A stretch of DNA of 64,000 bases from Thelonectria olida. Lineage: Eukaryota > Ascomycota > Sordariomycetes > Hypocreales > Nectriaceae. The stretch spans positions 806,001 through 870,000 of the forward strand of contig JAGPYM010000014.1 in the NCBI GenBank assembly GCA_020736575.1, written 5' to 3'. This document shows positions 11,213 to 22,714 of the stretch, one piece after another. The translations under genes were made by a program, and so were the position numbers. Below the pieces are notes generated by a model, which saw only the letters and a program-made list of their open reading frames with translations, made no database searches and was not told the DNA's origin. How positions within the stretch are numbered: position 1 is the first letter of the stretch; each line of letters starts with the position of its first letter.

Positions 11213-13921
11213 CTACATGTAAAATCTCCTTCGCGTAAACGGGCGCATAGCAACCGTATCTTCTTCACCCACGACTTGCTCCGAGCCTGCCGTTGGAACC
11301 GTTTGGACCGCAATGTAGCCGACATCCTGTTCAGGACGCACGTCTACAAGCTGTATTCGCATGGTTTGTAACAGCCTTGCTCTATCAGGGCCGTCCAGCC
11401 CAGATCCTCCCGGAGGAAGGGGCACGTAAGGATTGTCTCGGGTCATGGAACTCGCAAACCCTAGTACATCCGGTCCTTTGATGAAATAGCGCAAGGCAAA
11501 CCCAGTCACGGCTAGAAACTGAAGGACAAAGGTAGTTATCAGAACAACTGTAATCCAAAACCTGTTTGCGCGATATACTGTCCGTTCCGTATTGACGACT
11601 GCAGCTGAGATATTCATGAAAGCTTTGCTCTGCGGTATAAGTCGGCTTAGTACATTACTCTCCGGGTAGCTCGTCAGCGACACATCCGTATACCCATATG
11701 GATTCAGAGTAGCGGTCCAAAAAGTATTAAACGCTGTCGTAAGCCGTTTTGACACTTCCGTCGAAGGAACAATACGCCAACTCCCCCCCTTCACTTCAGC
11801 ATAGGGATTTGCATTCCCTGACAAAAAGTTGACCGTCGGCGAAGAAGTTTCAGTCCGTTCGCCTACTCCATCGGCATAGGGCCAGGCCTTGAATACGTGC
11901 TGCAAAGCCTCTGGACGCTCTATTAGTTTCTCTAGGAAACGGCTTGCTGTGTCTTGATGATCGAGGCGTCGCTGGCGTCGCGCCGAACAAGTTGCGGTCG
12001 ACGGGCTTGCACCACATCTGATATCTGTTTCAACAACCATAGGCTCGATAGTGCAGTTGAAAAGTCCGCCGCTTCTGCTAGCGAATAATAGATAAAGAGA
12101 TTTTGTGGCGTTAAGACTCGACGCCTCCAATGATCCCTCGCCTCGAATGGTTGCTGCAAAGGTGTAATCTCGAAACGATTTGAGGATGCCGAAGCTGCCA
12201 TCCAAATCATGCGTTGGCTCCTCGCAGTCGAAGTCAAAGTATGTCGTCTCGACAGAGAAGTCGTATTGAGTCTTTTCGGTTGGAGCAATAATCCCCTGGA
12301 CATCGACCCCAAGCAAGGAGACATAGTGTACGTCATCACGACCAAGGGCGGCCTCGTCTGCATAATACACTTCATCTAAAGCGTCTTTCCTCCACTGGGG
12401 GATTTTTGGCAGGTCCCAGAGATCTCTCGGCGATTTCTTCTGCTTTGGGGGAGATAATAGACTGGAAGAATACAATAGGTTGACCGTACTGCTAGCTCGT
12501 GTCGCAAACGTCGAAATGGAGTAGTAGGAGACTTGGTAACTCGGATGAACATATAGGATGATCCGGTTGGCTGGCGTTATAGCTCTGCCGATTGAAAGCG
12601 ACCTCACGATGCCTTGGCCTCCTAATGGAGACATGGCCCAAACAATGAGAATTGCAAAGCCGATGCGAACGTGGGTACGGACGAGGAAGAGCCTTTCGAA
12701 GGCGCCGGCAAAGCTCTGACTCCCAGATACTTGTTCAAGGGCTGCCATGTTAATACCACCGGGCTGTTCCAGGCGCCAACGAGCGAGATTCTTGTAGAAC
12801 CGACTGCAGATGGCTGCGAAAAGAATAGGGTATATGGTAGGACTCAAACGAATAACTCTCTGGATGCTCTCCCCCTGGGTGGAAAGCGATTCGCCATTGA
12901 GTTGTAGGATCAAGACTGGGAGGACTGCCCGGATTCGTAATGTCAGCTGCCGTGAAGAATGAGTTCAGTATGAGGCTCATTACCGATGAAAAATACGGGT
13001 GCCACGGTCAACAATACATCCCAAGTCGACTCCAGGTACCATCCAACATCCTTGGCATGTAGTTGACGTGGTCCGCAATGCCAATCAGTCGGCACATCGA
13101 CCAGTTTCTCGGCAGTGGGCTGGTTTTGATGTGGCTCAGTGATGCTTGACGTATCCGATTCATTATCAACTACTTCACACGACCTTCGGCACAAGTGTTG
13201 AAGACTGACAGCACTTGGAGTTCTTGGAATAGTAGGACCGTAGAGAGAGCTTGAAAAATCAGTATCAAAATCGTTTTGTCCCTATAGAAGATGGTGAAGC
13301 ATCATACCGGCGTTTTGTTGAGGGACTCCATAACCACTTCCAGACAACGCCAACAATGATCAAGAGAAGGACCAGGATTCCAGCGGAGAAGCCTGCCACG
13401 TCTCCACGGCGAAGTGCTCCCCAAGGGCTCCCTTGGTCCTCCACATTGCTAGGCAATTCGTAGTATGTCGATGAGGGCAGCTCCATGGTAGTAAAGGATG
13501 AATTACTCGAGTCGTACTTGAGTATATCGCGGAGGATGTCACGGTCAGTCTCGGTGGCTGGCAACATGGCCGGCCTAAGTTGCTTCTGAGAACAGCCAGT
13601 GTCATTTGCGCATGGGTTTTCTCCGCAACACCCGTAAAAGCGGAATGAATCGGATCTATTACCATCCTGAGGATTTAAAAGCGCTTGGCAGAAATAGAAT
13701 GTCGCATTTCCTATTGAATTATCACAGGTCGCTGAGGGGTTGTTTTGGTAGCCCTCTTCTCTGTCCATTGGGCGCAGGTTTTCTGTAGGGCATGTACCAT
13801 TGGTGGTGGCACAAGGGTCGCTTGTGCAGCAGCCGAAGAATTCAAGCCAGGTGCCTTCGCAGGCATAGAACTTGCCGCCGCTCGGACATCGAAAGCCATA
13901 GCTGTCCCCGGTCCGATCCAT
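11213..13921 (-). CDS. multi-pass membrane protein with Cys-rich N-terminal domain, 3 exons
   Basis: Predicted 863 residues. Exons on the minus strand are 13921-13308, 13249-12984 and 12924-11213; two small introns join what look like three separate frames, and both phases fit. Residues 1-120 hold two copies of a Cys module: CPSGGKFYAC..FFGCCTSDPC and later FYGCCGENPC..C, each ending in LRP. A membrane segment follows at about 175-198. The large C-terminal part has several hydrophobic segments and the stretch SPTIYPILFAAICSRFYKN, with a short LSPLGGQGIVRSLS element. This architecture recurs in large uncharacterised membrane proteins of Sordariomycetes (DUF3433-like), but I cannot name a function. 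There is no classical signal peptide, so the first segment would act as a reverse anchor. Confidence 0.75.
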
Positions 13922-14362
13922 GAATGCATGTGGTGTATTGGGTGGCGCTTCTGGAGGGCGTCGGGATGAAAAGCGAAACGGATCAAAACTCTGCGGTTGA
14001 ATGGAAAGGGGATGAAACGGAAGGAGAGGAATACAAGCTGCCTGAGCTATTTAATTCAGGCAGAGCCACAACTAACGACTGTCAACGCTATCCTGCATGC
14101 ATTCGCTTCCAGTCCCAATCAACGTGAAGTATGAGCCTTGGAGGCTTACTGCAGCCTCACTGGCGTCTTGGCTTGCAGAATCTCGACCTTCCAAGAGCAG
14201 TCATGGTCCATCGCTTTTGGGGGCCATGGAGGGCTAAAGCAATAAGCGGTTACTAGAGTGATCTTTATATAATAGTCAGGTAGGTAAATAATTATCTTAT
14301 CTTAGAGATAGAATTTAAATATTATTTATAACTCTAGGAATTATTATTCTTGATCGATAATT
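13922..14362. other. intergenic with AT-rich tract
   Basis: Contains the 5' region of the membrane protein gene. An AT-rich tract at about 14255-14400 is dominated by TA and AA/TT steps, unlike the flanking genes, and overlaps the 3' end of the neighbouring pseudogene. It may be repeat-induced-mutated sequence; no element is recognisable. Confidence 0.4.
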
Positions 14363-16639
14363 TTAAAAGATAAATGAGATCAATATCGTAATAACTGTCC
14401 CAAGCAAACGTAACACTAGTCCGGAGATCCTCGCACCCTTTGCAGTGACCACAGCCGGCGTGTTCAGGCTCGCGGGAGGGATGTCGGTGGTTGAAAGAGC
14501 AGAACGTCTGAAAGTTGGCACACTTTCGGCCCGCGTCACTGTTACTGGTACGGAAGCGTGTAATGAGAAATCCGGCGGGCCGTCCTTTTCGCCTTCTGAG
14601 CCGCTCCCTGCAGCGGCTTGTTGGGCTTCGGAACCTTGAGGCTGGTCGGCGGCAGAAGCTGAGGGCTGCTGAAGTGCGGAAGTCGGAAGCTGTTGAGCGC
14701 CTGAAGCCGGGAGTTGATCGATGACGGAAGTCGAGGACTGTTACGCATTAGAGCCTGGTAGCCAATAACTGCCCGAATCTGATACTTGATCAATGGTTGA
14801 AGCTGGGATGTGATCAATAGCGAAGTGGAGGCTTGAAGGGCATCGCCACTAAAGGTTTGGCCAAGTGCAGGAGCCGAAGGCCGTTGGGAATTAAAACCTG
14901 GAACCTGTGAAAGAATAGAAGATGTAAACTGTGAAGCACCAGAATCTGGGAGTCGCTGACTGGCTGAAACAGGGACTTGATTCGCGTCGGAAGCAGAGGG
15001 CTGCTGGGTGGCAGAATCTGGGAACTGCTGAGCAGCATTGCTTGGAAGATGCCCTTCGGCAGAGGCTGGGGGCTGGACAATAGCGGAAACCGGGAGCATT
15101 TCAGGCCCCCAATGACCCCCAATCTCTCCTGCTGGGCCAGTCGGAAGCACTTCTGTATCATCGGTGCTTCCGTTCGGTTGAGGCTGCTGCTGCACATTGG
15201 ATTCGTGCGGTCGTAAACCAACAGTCGTTGCACCTGCGCCCACCATCTCACAAATCGAACAGGCAGCCTCTGGAACTGTGAGAGCGATATCATTTTCGCC
15301 ATTTTGACCACATGCCGAGCATCGAGCTACCATGGTTGTCATCTCTACCGAGGGTATCCCATGATTCGGGCAGATGGGGCAGGGCGTATATGTCAAAGTC
15401 ACATAAACCTTTGTCACTATTAGATGCGCAGGGTTCTCCATGTCAACTATGGTGTATAGAACAGCAGATACGGTGGTTGCGAGCTCGGCGTCGGTTATCG
15501 TCCGTGTTAAGCTATACATGCTGTCGCCTCCTTGAACCGTTTCGTCACTCTGGCTTGGACCGGGAGCGATGCTTAGCGATAGACTGTTGCTCGGGGCAGC
15601 GATTGCATCTTCCACGGTACGGACATCGATGTATGAGGGAGAGAAAGCAGTTCCCTGGGTCGAGGCTGAAGTCGGCATTGAGACGGCGTTGCTTGAAGGG
15701 TCGGTGCCATCCACGGCCTGCGTGTATAGGGTCATAAGGACGTTGGACGGTGCATCGCGGCGATGGAGAAACGCCTCGCTACGCTTTTTCCCCTTGATAG
15801 TCGAGGTATAGGCCGCCTCACCAGGGTTCGCTGTCGTTGTAATACTGACGTAGTTAATGGCAAAGTCCTGGGCACAGTCGTCAATGCAACCTCGCATCTT
15901 GATGAGGATGGCCGAATCGGCTTCCAGGTTCGCATTATCGCAAATAAATACGCCGACAAAGTCCGGCCCCATATTGATAGGCATTGCATAAGCCAGTGGC
16001 GGCGAGGAACTGGCATACGCGGTGTCGCTGTCTGGCGGCGTGATGGCAATCGGGGCGGCCAAGAATGGTGATTGCGCTGTGATGAGATTTCCGTCGCCAT
16101 CTCTGGCCGTGTTTTTCTGGTCTGAATTAAGGCCCACGAAGATAGAGTCCGGATGCGCGCTAGATACTGCTTGTCAGTTTCTTCAGCCTTCGAGGCCGCT
16201 GGTAGTCGAGTCTCTTACCCTTGTTCCTCTGATGCAAGGATGAATTCGACCTCTAGAGCCGTGTAAACGCTATTATCAATATGGATAGATAAAACAGCTG
16301 CATTGGTAGAATCGGGGCCTCAATATAAGGATAAGTCTTGTTGCGACCCGTTGTCAACGTCAAGGTCTTCCCCCAGGGTCGCCTGATCCGCTCGTCCTGT
16401 AGTTAATATGATCCCACTCCCGATCCCAAATGGACCATCCGTGAATGTTCCTGTGCCCACCACGGATAACGGGCCGAGGAAGGACTGGTTTTCGTCGATA
16501 GTTATCCCGGGGGCGTTGTTCAACAAAGCCTTGGCCAATACAACGCGTCGTTCGTGGGCGTAATCGAGAGGGCCACAGCAAGGCGGGAGAATGCCATGCA
16601 TGCGGCCAGAAGGCCGGCCACAAGATTCTTCATGACCAT
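14363..16639 (-). pseudogene. decayed secreted surface protein with choice-of-anchor-L-like domain and P/S/Q repeats
   Basis: Read in pieces, the gene gives a signal peptide (ATG at 16639 or 16633, MKNLVAGLLAACMAFSRLAVA), then SITPTND. A one-base loss follows near 16547, after which the frame resumes as VVLAKALLNNAPGITI. The GPFGIGSGIILTTG block is typical of choice-of-anchor-L proteins. An in-frame TGA at 16322-16320 falls where relatives commonly have Cys in a Y-C-G-P motif. A 58-nt intron (16218-16160) is still intact. Downstream, roughly ten-residue repeats of the form Q-[LVQ]-P-x-S run until another one-base shift near 14822 and a TAA at 14743-14741. The native frame then ends in a hydrophobic tail (LVLRLLGTVITILISFIF) that could be a GPI signal or membrane anchor. 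Four separate lesions make an intact product very unlikely. Confidence 0.8.
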
Positions 16640-17719
16640 CAGGCAGGGATTGGGTTTCCCTCCTCATCTAGAGATCAAGCGAAGGAGAAATTGAGAAAGG
16701 ACCGGGGACTCCGTAACTCTCCTGGGTACTATACAGGCCTCCCCCTAAAGAAGGCATCGATGGGAGCAAGGGAGAGTGACACATGTTAATATTCTATCGC
16801 TAGAGGGACATAGCATATCGCATTCCATTTCGTTCTAGCGAGAGCCTAGACCAAGTTACCTAAAACAGCCACTGGCATCGAAGGACAAAACTGAAATGAA
16901 GAATAACTTAAGCGTATTCAACCAAAGTGAATACCATGCTGAGGGTTGCTTAGCATATAGTATGGATCAGGCAAATGCTACCCGCTCTAAACTACGCGTC
17001 AAGTGCGTCTTATTACACAAAATGGCGAGTCCATGTTAGTGTATTATCTCCTGGGCGTCGGCACGAACCGTCCCTACAGCCCTCCTATCCGAGTACCGCG
17101 CTCTCCGGCTCATCCAACGCTCGTAAAATCAGAAAAGAGGTCTCCCAATAGGTTTTTTTCTAGAGATCCTAGTTGTCTTCGACAGCCATGATTCGGTGCA
17201 ACGGGGAGCATCTCCAAGGTCCAAACAATTATTTTTGGCACAATTGGCAAAACAGGGTAATTATCAAGCTACTATCGCACTGGGGGACCAGATGGCATGA
17301 ATATTTACGAGGGATGATAATTTTCTGTGGCTTGTTGAGAGTCACTCAGGCTCTAATTCACTTTATCTTGGTTGCTTTGGCACTGCAAAGGCGTCATTTG
17401 ACCCAATCCCTGAACTGAGTTCCATCTGTTACCCTGGCAATCGGATGGAGCATGTCATGTAGCATATCAGCACAACTGCTCGTTTAAAACTCTTTATTGC
17501 CTTCCACTGCAAAGACCGTCTTAACAAAAGTACTCAATCGAGATTACGATCACCAGAAAACAGCTATCAATCAGCCCACGCATCCACCATCCACACATCG
17601 AAATCACTTCACTTCACTTCCTACTCAATCACTGGCAGTATGTATACAATGTCTAGTGGCATTTATGTGCATCTATATCCTAGAACCCCAAGCGGTATAT
17701 GTACATTTATCGTCCATCT
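16640..17719. other. intergenic, no gene recognised
   Basis: Between the pseudogene start and the 3' end of the substrate-binding protein gene. It holds only short frames without protein pattern and probably includes the latter's 3' UTR. Confidence 0.45.
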
Positions 17720-18865
17720 TTAGATATCATCCGCAATAGGGTCAAGTCCAACAGCAGGTCCGAGACGGGCCTCGAACCAGAACCTCAATCGCTCCACCAA
17801 CACGCGGTCAGCCATGAAGCGAGCAAACTCGGCAGGGTTCGTCGCCGTCGCGTTCCACAAGCTAGGGTATCCCTCGGGAGTAGGGATATCGCGACGGGTG
17901 GACCACAGTCCGGTAGACTTTTGGAAATCCTCGCTCAGGAGGAAGTTGTGCAGGAGCTTGGCGCCCTCGGGGTGCGGAGCGTCCTTGAGGATGGCGGCCG
18001 TCTGGGGCCAGGACACATACTTGCCCTTGGTGGGCACGGAGAACTTGATGGGATCAGAAGAGCCGAAGCCACCGGACGCAGCGAAGGAGGCGGCCAAGGT
18101 GCTGTTCTTGGAGCTGATGAGAGTAGACGGGGTCTGGGTGCCGCGGACCCAGCGGGGCTTCAGAGCAACCAGCTTATCGAACCATTCGACGCCATACTGC
18201 TGCATACTATAAGAGTGTAAGTCAATTGTTGCTTGCAAATGTCTAGACCAGTTGACTCACATCAGGTAGAAAGCCCACAGAACGGCATCGTCGTCGTTGG
18301 GGTAGGTCAGAACAAGCTTGTTCTTGAACTCGGGGCGAACCCAGTCCTCCCACTCGATAGGGCTCTTGATCTTGGGCAGCTTGTCGGTGTTCCAAGCACC
18401 GGACCAGAAGAAAACGTAGACGCCGTACCAAGCCGCGGTGTCATCCTTGAATGCGTGGTCAATCTCCTCGAAGCCGTTGGGGGCGTAGTTGAGAAGAGCG
18501 CCCTGCTGTGCCCATCGGGGATAGTCGTGCAGAGTCTGCAGAATGATGCTGTCAACGTAGACAGCGTCGCCTCCGTCGGCGAGCTGCTCGTCGAGGCGGC
18601 CATCATGGTACTTGGAGAGATCGACAGTGACGTTGAGAGTGATGCCGGGGAATCGCTTCTCAAAGGCTTGCTTGAGGGCGTCTTGCTGGTTCGCCTCGTC
18701 TCCGCCGTGCCAAACGGTGACAACATCGCCCTCCTTCAGAGCGGCCTTGTAGATCTCGTCAAGGCTTCGAGTCTCGTACTCGACTTTGCTGTTGAAGCCC
18801 AGGACTTGGTCATAGCCAAGGACACCCCCGGCGAGGAGGCCAGTGGTCAGAAGATTCCTCAACAT
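17720..18865 (-). CDS. secreted periplasmic-binding-protein-like protein (ABC substrate-binding type II fold), 2 exons
   Basis: Predicted 363 residues; exons on the minus strand are 18865-18261 and 18206-17720. A short N-terminal signal peptide (MLRNLLTTGLLAGGVLG) precedes a type II substrate-binding fold. The early strand VVTVWHGGDEAN, the VDSIILQTL segment, the SGAWNTDKLP hinge-like element and the late KGKYVSWPQTAAILK block resemble bacterial Fe3+/spermidine-type extracellular binding proteins. Fungi have no periplasm and no matching importer is encoded nearby, so it is likely secreted or wall-associated. Such genes in ascomycetes are often explained by old transfer from bacteria (inference). 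The ligand is unknown. Confidence 0.82.
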
Positions 18866-18967
18866 ATTGAAGGCTAGGGAGGGAATGGTTGACTAGAGAG
18901 AAGGTGAAGCTGAAGATGTTCGACTGATGAGCCAAGCAGCCACATTATCCTCATCGACGGCCATCCT

Positions 18968-18975
18968 CTTTTATA
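18968..18975 (-). promoter_or_regulatory. TATA box of the substrate-binding protein gene
   Basis: TATAAAAG on the minus strand, 103 bp before the ATG. Confidence 0.55.
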
Positions 18976-20605
18976 CCTTTTTGCCGTTGATCAGCCAAGG
19001 CGGCATCTCTATCCTGGTAAATTCTACGATGCACGAGCCACAGGCAAGTAGAGCGCGGCAGGGCGGTGCAAGAGAAAACTCGGTCGGTACAAGCCGGTTT
19101 GTCAGCCCTTGGCGGGCGGCCCTCCAATGTCTCGTGTAGATCGTAACAAGTGGGGGTCATGGTGCCTTTGCAGAATACTACCAAAAGAAGTCCTTTGGTC
19201 GGAGCCGTATGATAGAAACTCTACCCTAAGGCCCAAAACTTATTAGTGTGATCAATTTACTCCAGATATCAAGACGGGCAGTTCCTCGAAGAAGGGTGGT
19301 GGAGTCCTGGGCTCGGCACTTGGCCAGGTCATAACCGCGCGCGATGCTGAATCAAAGCTCAGTAATCAATCGGAACTGAGGTGGGATGCAAGTTGGGATA
19401 GGGAAGTGAGGTGAGAAACATAGCGAAACATCTCATTAATTTGCCGTTTCTTGCGTCAATTATCGCATTGACTGTCTATATTACCTTACGTACAACGTGA
19501 TATTTTCCTCCAATTGCTCGACATTGTAAACACGCCCGCATGCAGCACAGGTCACGATGCATGAACTGAGTGAGAAGATCGAAGGGATGGCACAGCCAAC
19601 AGCGTGCTTCACACCCTTTCGGAACGCCATTCCGAATCGTCCTCTCCGTGGTCGGATGACGGAAGGAATGTTTAAAGTTTGTTTTGCACAAACGTGAAAC
19701 AAGGTCTGTTCATCATGAAGGCGCTTTGCATCATCTATGTCGCTCTTCATCCGAACACCCTTATTCTATTTGCCGACCCATGAGCCATGCATGACGGCTG
19801 ACTGTTTAGCAGGATTATTTAGCCGTCCCGTCACGATGCATGTTACTATCCTCAATTTTCCTAGGTTTCTTTTATTTTTCAACTTGATTCTCACTTTAAT
19901 ATAATATCTACTATCCAGCACTTAATATTACCAAATGACCTCAGTTTCCAATCGATAGAATACAATTATACTTCCATAGTCCTTTGGTTTCGAGCTCTTA
20001 GTTGTATTATTCCTAAATTATAAAAGGTCAGCCCAAGGAGCAGAGCACCTACGCCACTATTTATTGGTAGATGAATTATCCCTTGCATTTATCTCTTAGT
20101 AAAGGCTCTATTAGTATATTTTCCTTGTATATTAATATTCCTCTTGGCCATCGTAGCAAAGGTACCTACCTGAAATGCCATCTTGTGTTTGAGCAACTTA
20201 CCCTGGAGTTAAACCGGCACATCTGTAGCTGATCAATTCACGCCACCATAAATGGCCCCCAAAATGTGACGCAAGCCAACAAATACGAAAACTCCGGGCG
20301 AACCAAAATGCGTGCCACATTCCGCCTTCTTTTACCTCTGTGCAATTGGCGGCAGGTTACGCGTAGGACAAGGAACACGCCACCCAATCGCACACTGCCA
20401 AATGGTAGGACATAAGCCTGATGTGCCATCTCAAAGATGCTGAGGTAATCCTTGGAGGGCGGCTGCTGCCTGGGTGAGGCGCACTCGATCGAGCTTGAAA
20501 GGCAGGAAGGAAGCTGCGAACTGATCGACCTCCAGCTTGCCATCAAATCCATCAAATTCCCATCGAATTCTTGTCAGTAGCACCGACATCGCGACAACAG
20601 CGACC
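18976..20605. other. intergenic with AT-rich block at about 19840-20130
   Basis: No gene is recognised. The 19840-20130 part is clearly AT-rich, with many TA steps, compared with both flanks. That is compatible with an old repeat mutated by RIP, though no repeat end or coding remnant can be seen. Confidence 0.4.
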
Positions 20606-22404
20606 ATGGCCGAAGAACGACGCATCTCCGACGACTGGACCGATGTGGATGATGTCGCTTCGGTCCATTCCTTGTCTTCATTCGACGAGGACCTTGGCTC
20701 TCGCTCTGCATCTCCGCTTCCTGCTCCGGACCATCCTCCGCTCTCAGCTCCAGACCGTCCTCCGAGTTCCCCCCCAAGCCCTCCTCATCCGAGCCCTCCT
20801 CTTTACCAGCCGCAGCCAAACTCCAACGTATCCGCTCGAGCCCCTTCTCTCACGCTTCCGATCCGACCGGCTAGTAACCCTTTCCTTCGGTCGTACTCTC
20901 CTCCTCCAGGCGAGCAGGTCCACTCAAAACCCACATCATCGGGTCACGTCACCCATGGGGACGGAACCTTCCAATTCACCAGCACCAGCACCAGCACAAC
21001 CAACACCATCTCTCCTAGCATCAGCACAGACAAAGGCAAAGATCCAGACGTATGCCAACATTGTGACGACGACGACGATGCACCCAGTCTCTCCAAGCTC
21101 GATGAATACCAGGAGTTCGACAAATTCTACAGATACAAACTCGACAAGAACAACGATGAAGATAAACATTCCCATGACGATGACGCACCCAGTCTCTTCA
21201 AGCCCGATGGATATCATGAATTCGACAAGAACAGCGACGAAGAAAAATATTGTCACGACGATGATGCACCCAGTCTCTCCAAGCTCGATGGATATCACGA
21301 ATTCGACCAGAACAACGATGAAGACAAACATGACCAAGACGACAATTCCGACCCCAACACCTACCTCAAAGCGCTGCGCGATGCTATCGCCTTAATCGAA
21401 GAGACGGGCGAAAAGGCTTTTCGTCTCGGCGCCTCCCGCATCTCGACTCTATCCTTCGTCAAGTCCACATGCGACGAGCTTCACAAGCACACACAGGAGT
21501 TGAAGCCCATCCTCGCCACGTACGCGCGACGCTGGAATGATGGCGGCGTCGAGATGGAACAGGGAGACATACCACTGAACCCCAGCTTGTTGGAGTGGAT
21601 TTCCCACCTGAAGGCTCAACTGCTCCATGCGCAAAGCGTCATGGACAGTATCCCCGTCCCTGAGCAGACCAAGGCCGGTCAATCGACGCCTGATCTGTCG
21701 GCAAAGTCAATTCCTCTGCATGTCAATGTCTCGTTGGCAGGCTGCTCTGAATCGTTGGAGGACGCACTGGCTACAATTGAAGATTTTATGCCCATTTTCA
21801 AGACGTAAGTCGACACAATTCTTGACCCCATTGCTCACTGACATTGACACCTTTGGACAGGGACTTTGACGAGGCCCAGACGCGAAGGATGCACATCCCA
21901 ACAGCGCCAGTCGGGGAGCACAACTCGGAACCCCGCAGAGAGGCTCCTCATCCAGATGTCGCCAGCATCCGACGGGAATTGTATTCGCTCAAAGATCAGC
22001 TTCGTCAGATAATGGCTCTTCTAAGCGGTCTCCCCCTGGGAATGATGTCTTCGACTGTTTTGAACAGTCAAACGGTTTTGACACGCTTCGAGGACATCAC
22101 CGAAGCAATCTCAACCATCGTCACGAATCACGCATCCGAGTGGCTTGAATGCGGCATGCGGTCTGGCGTTACAAGAAGCACTATCGCATACGACGAGTTT
22201 CTAGCCCTGGACCCCGAGACGCTGTGCGGCATTACAGGTCACATTTCGGAGCTGTACCAGGGGCTTTTAGTGGACGACCCGGAGACGCTGGCAACGTGCA
22301 CGCCTGATATGATTCGCAATCACCAGGCTGTCCTGCTTACGGAGTGCGGGCAGCTGCAAGAACTGGATTTTGTGGCCGAGCTGTTGGAGTCTTTGGTGTT
22401 TTAA
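20606..22404 (+). CDS. protein of unknown function with acidic tandem repeats, 2 exons
   Basis: Exons 20606-21804 and 21861-22404 give 580 residues. I chose the ATG at 20606 because its context (GCGACCATGGCC) is strong and the product starts MAEERRISDDWTDVDDVASV; an in-frame ATG at 20537 would add 23 residues. Residues 30-150 are Pro/Ser-rich and disordered. Three imperfect 27-residue repeats (D-D-D-A-P-S-L-x-K-x-D-x-Y-x-E-F-D) follow at about 155-243. The last 330 residues are probably helical (ALRDAIALIEETGEKAF, then IRRELYSLKDQLRQIMALL). No signal peptide or membrane segment is seen. The helical half may be a conserved ascomycete domain, but I do not recognise it. Confidence 0.75.
21068..21334 (+). 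repeat. three in-frame 81-bp tandem repeats within the coding sequence
   Basis: Copies lie at 21068-21172 (with an eight-codon insertion), 21173-21253 and 21254-21334. They encode acidic units centred on DDDAPSLxKxDGYHEFD. The unit length is a multiple of three, so copy number can change without a frameshift. Confidence 0.8.
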
Positions 22405-22714
22405 TTGGGAAATTGGGAGACATTTGCGAGGCATTTTTGGGATATGGAAAGATTGTTAAAAACCAAGGACGGATTTCGGGATTATCAAGATATATTTGGA
22501 GTCAAATAGGAACATTTTCATGAAGCCCATCCCATGCATCGCATGTGAATTGCCCATGGAGAGATTGATTAAGCTGAGGCCTCCACAGCCATATAAGTGT
22601 GGCTTAGCTGTGGCTAGTGCAACATCGCGTCAAACGCGTCGACATGAGCAAAGTCTCATTTCACCACCACTAACCAACTCCAACCCATTCACTCATTATC
22701 AAAGTCCATTAATA
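22405..22714. other. intergenic, 5' region of the EVE gene
   Basis: The gap between two head-to-tail genes. It holds no separate gene; the frame open upstream of the EVE start has no protein character. Confidence 0.4.

Noticed and set aside
16320..16322. Stop codon readthrough or selenocysteine at the TGA in the surface-protein gene
   Set aside because: Filamentous fungi lack selenocysteine insertion, and three other disabling lesions in the same gene make decay the simpler explanation.
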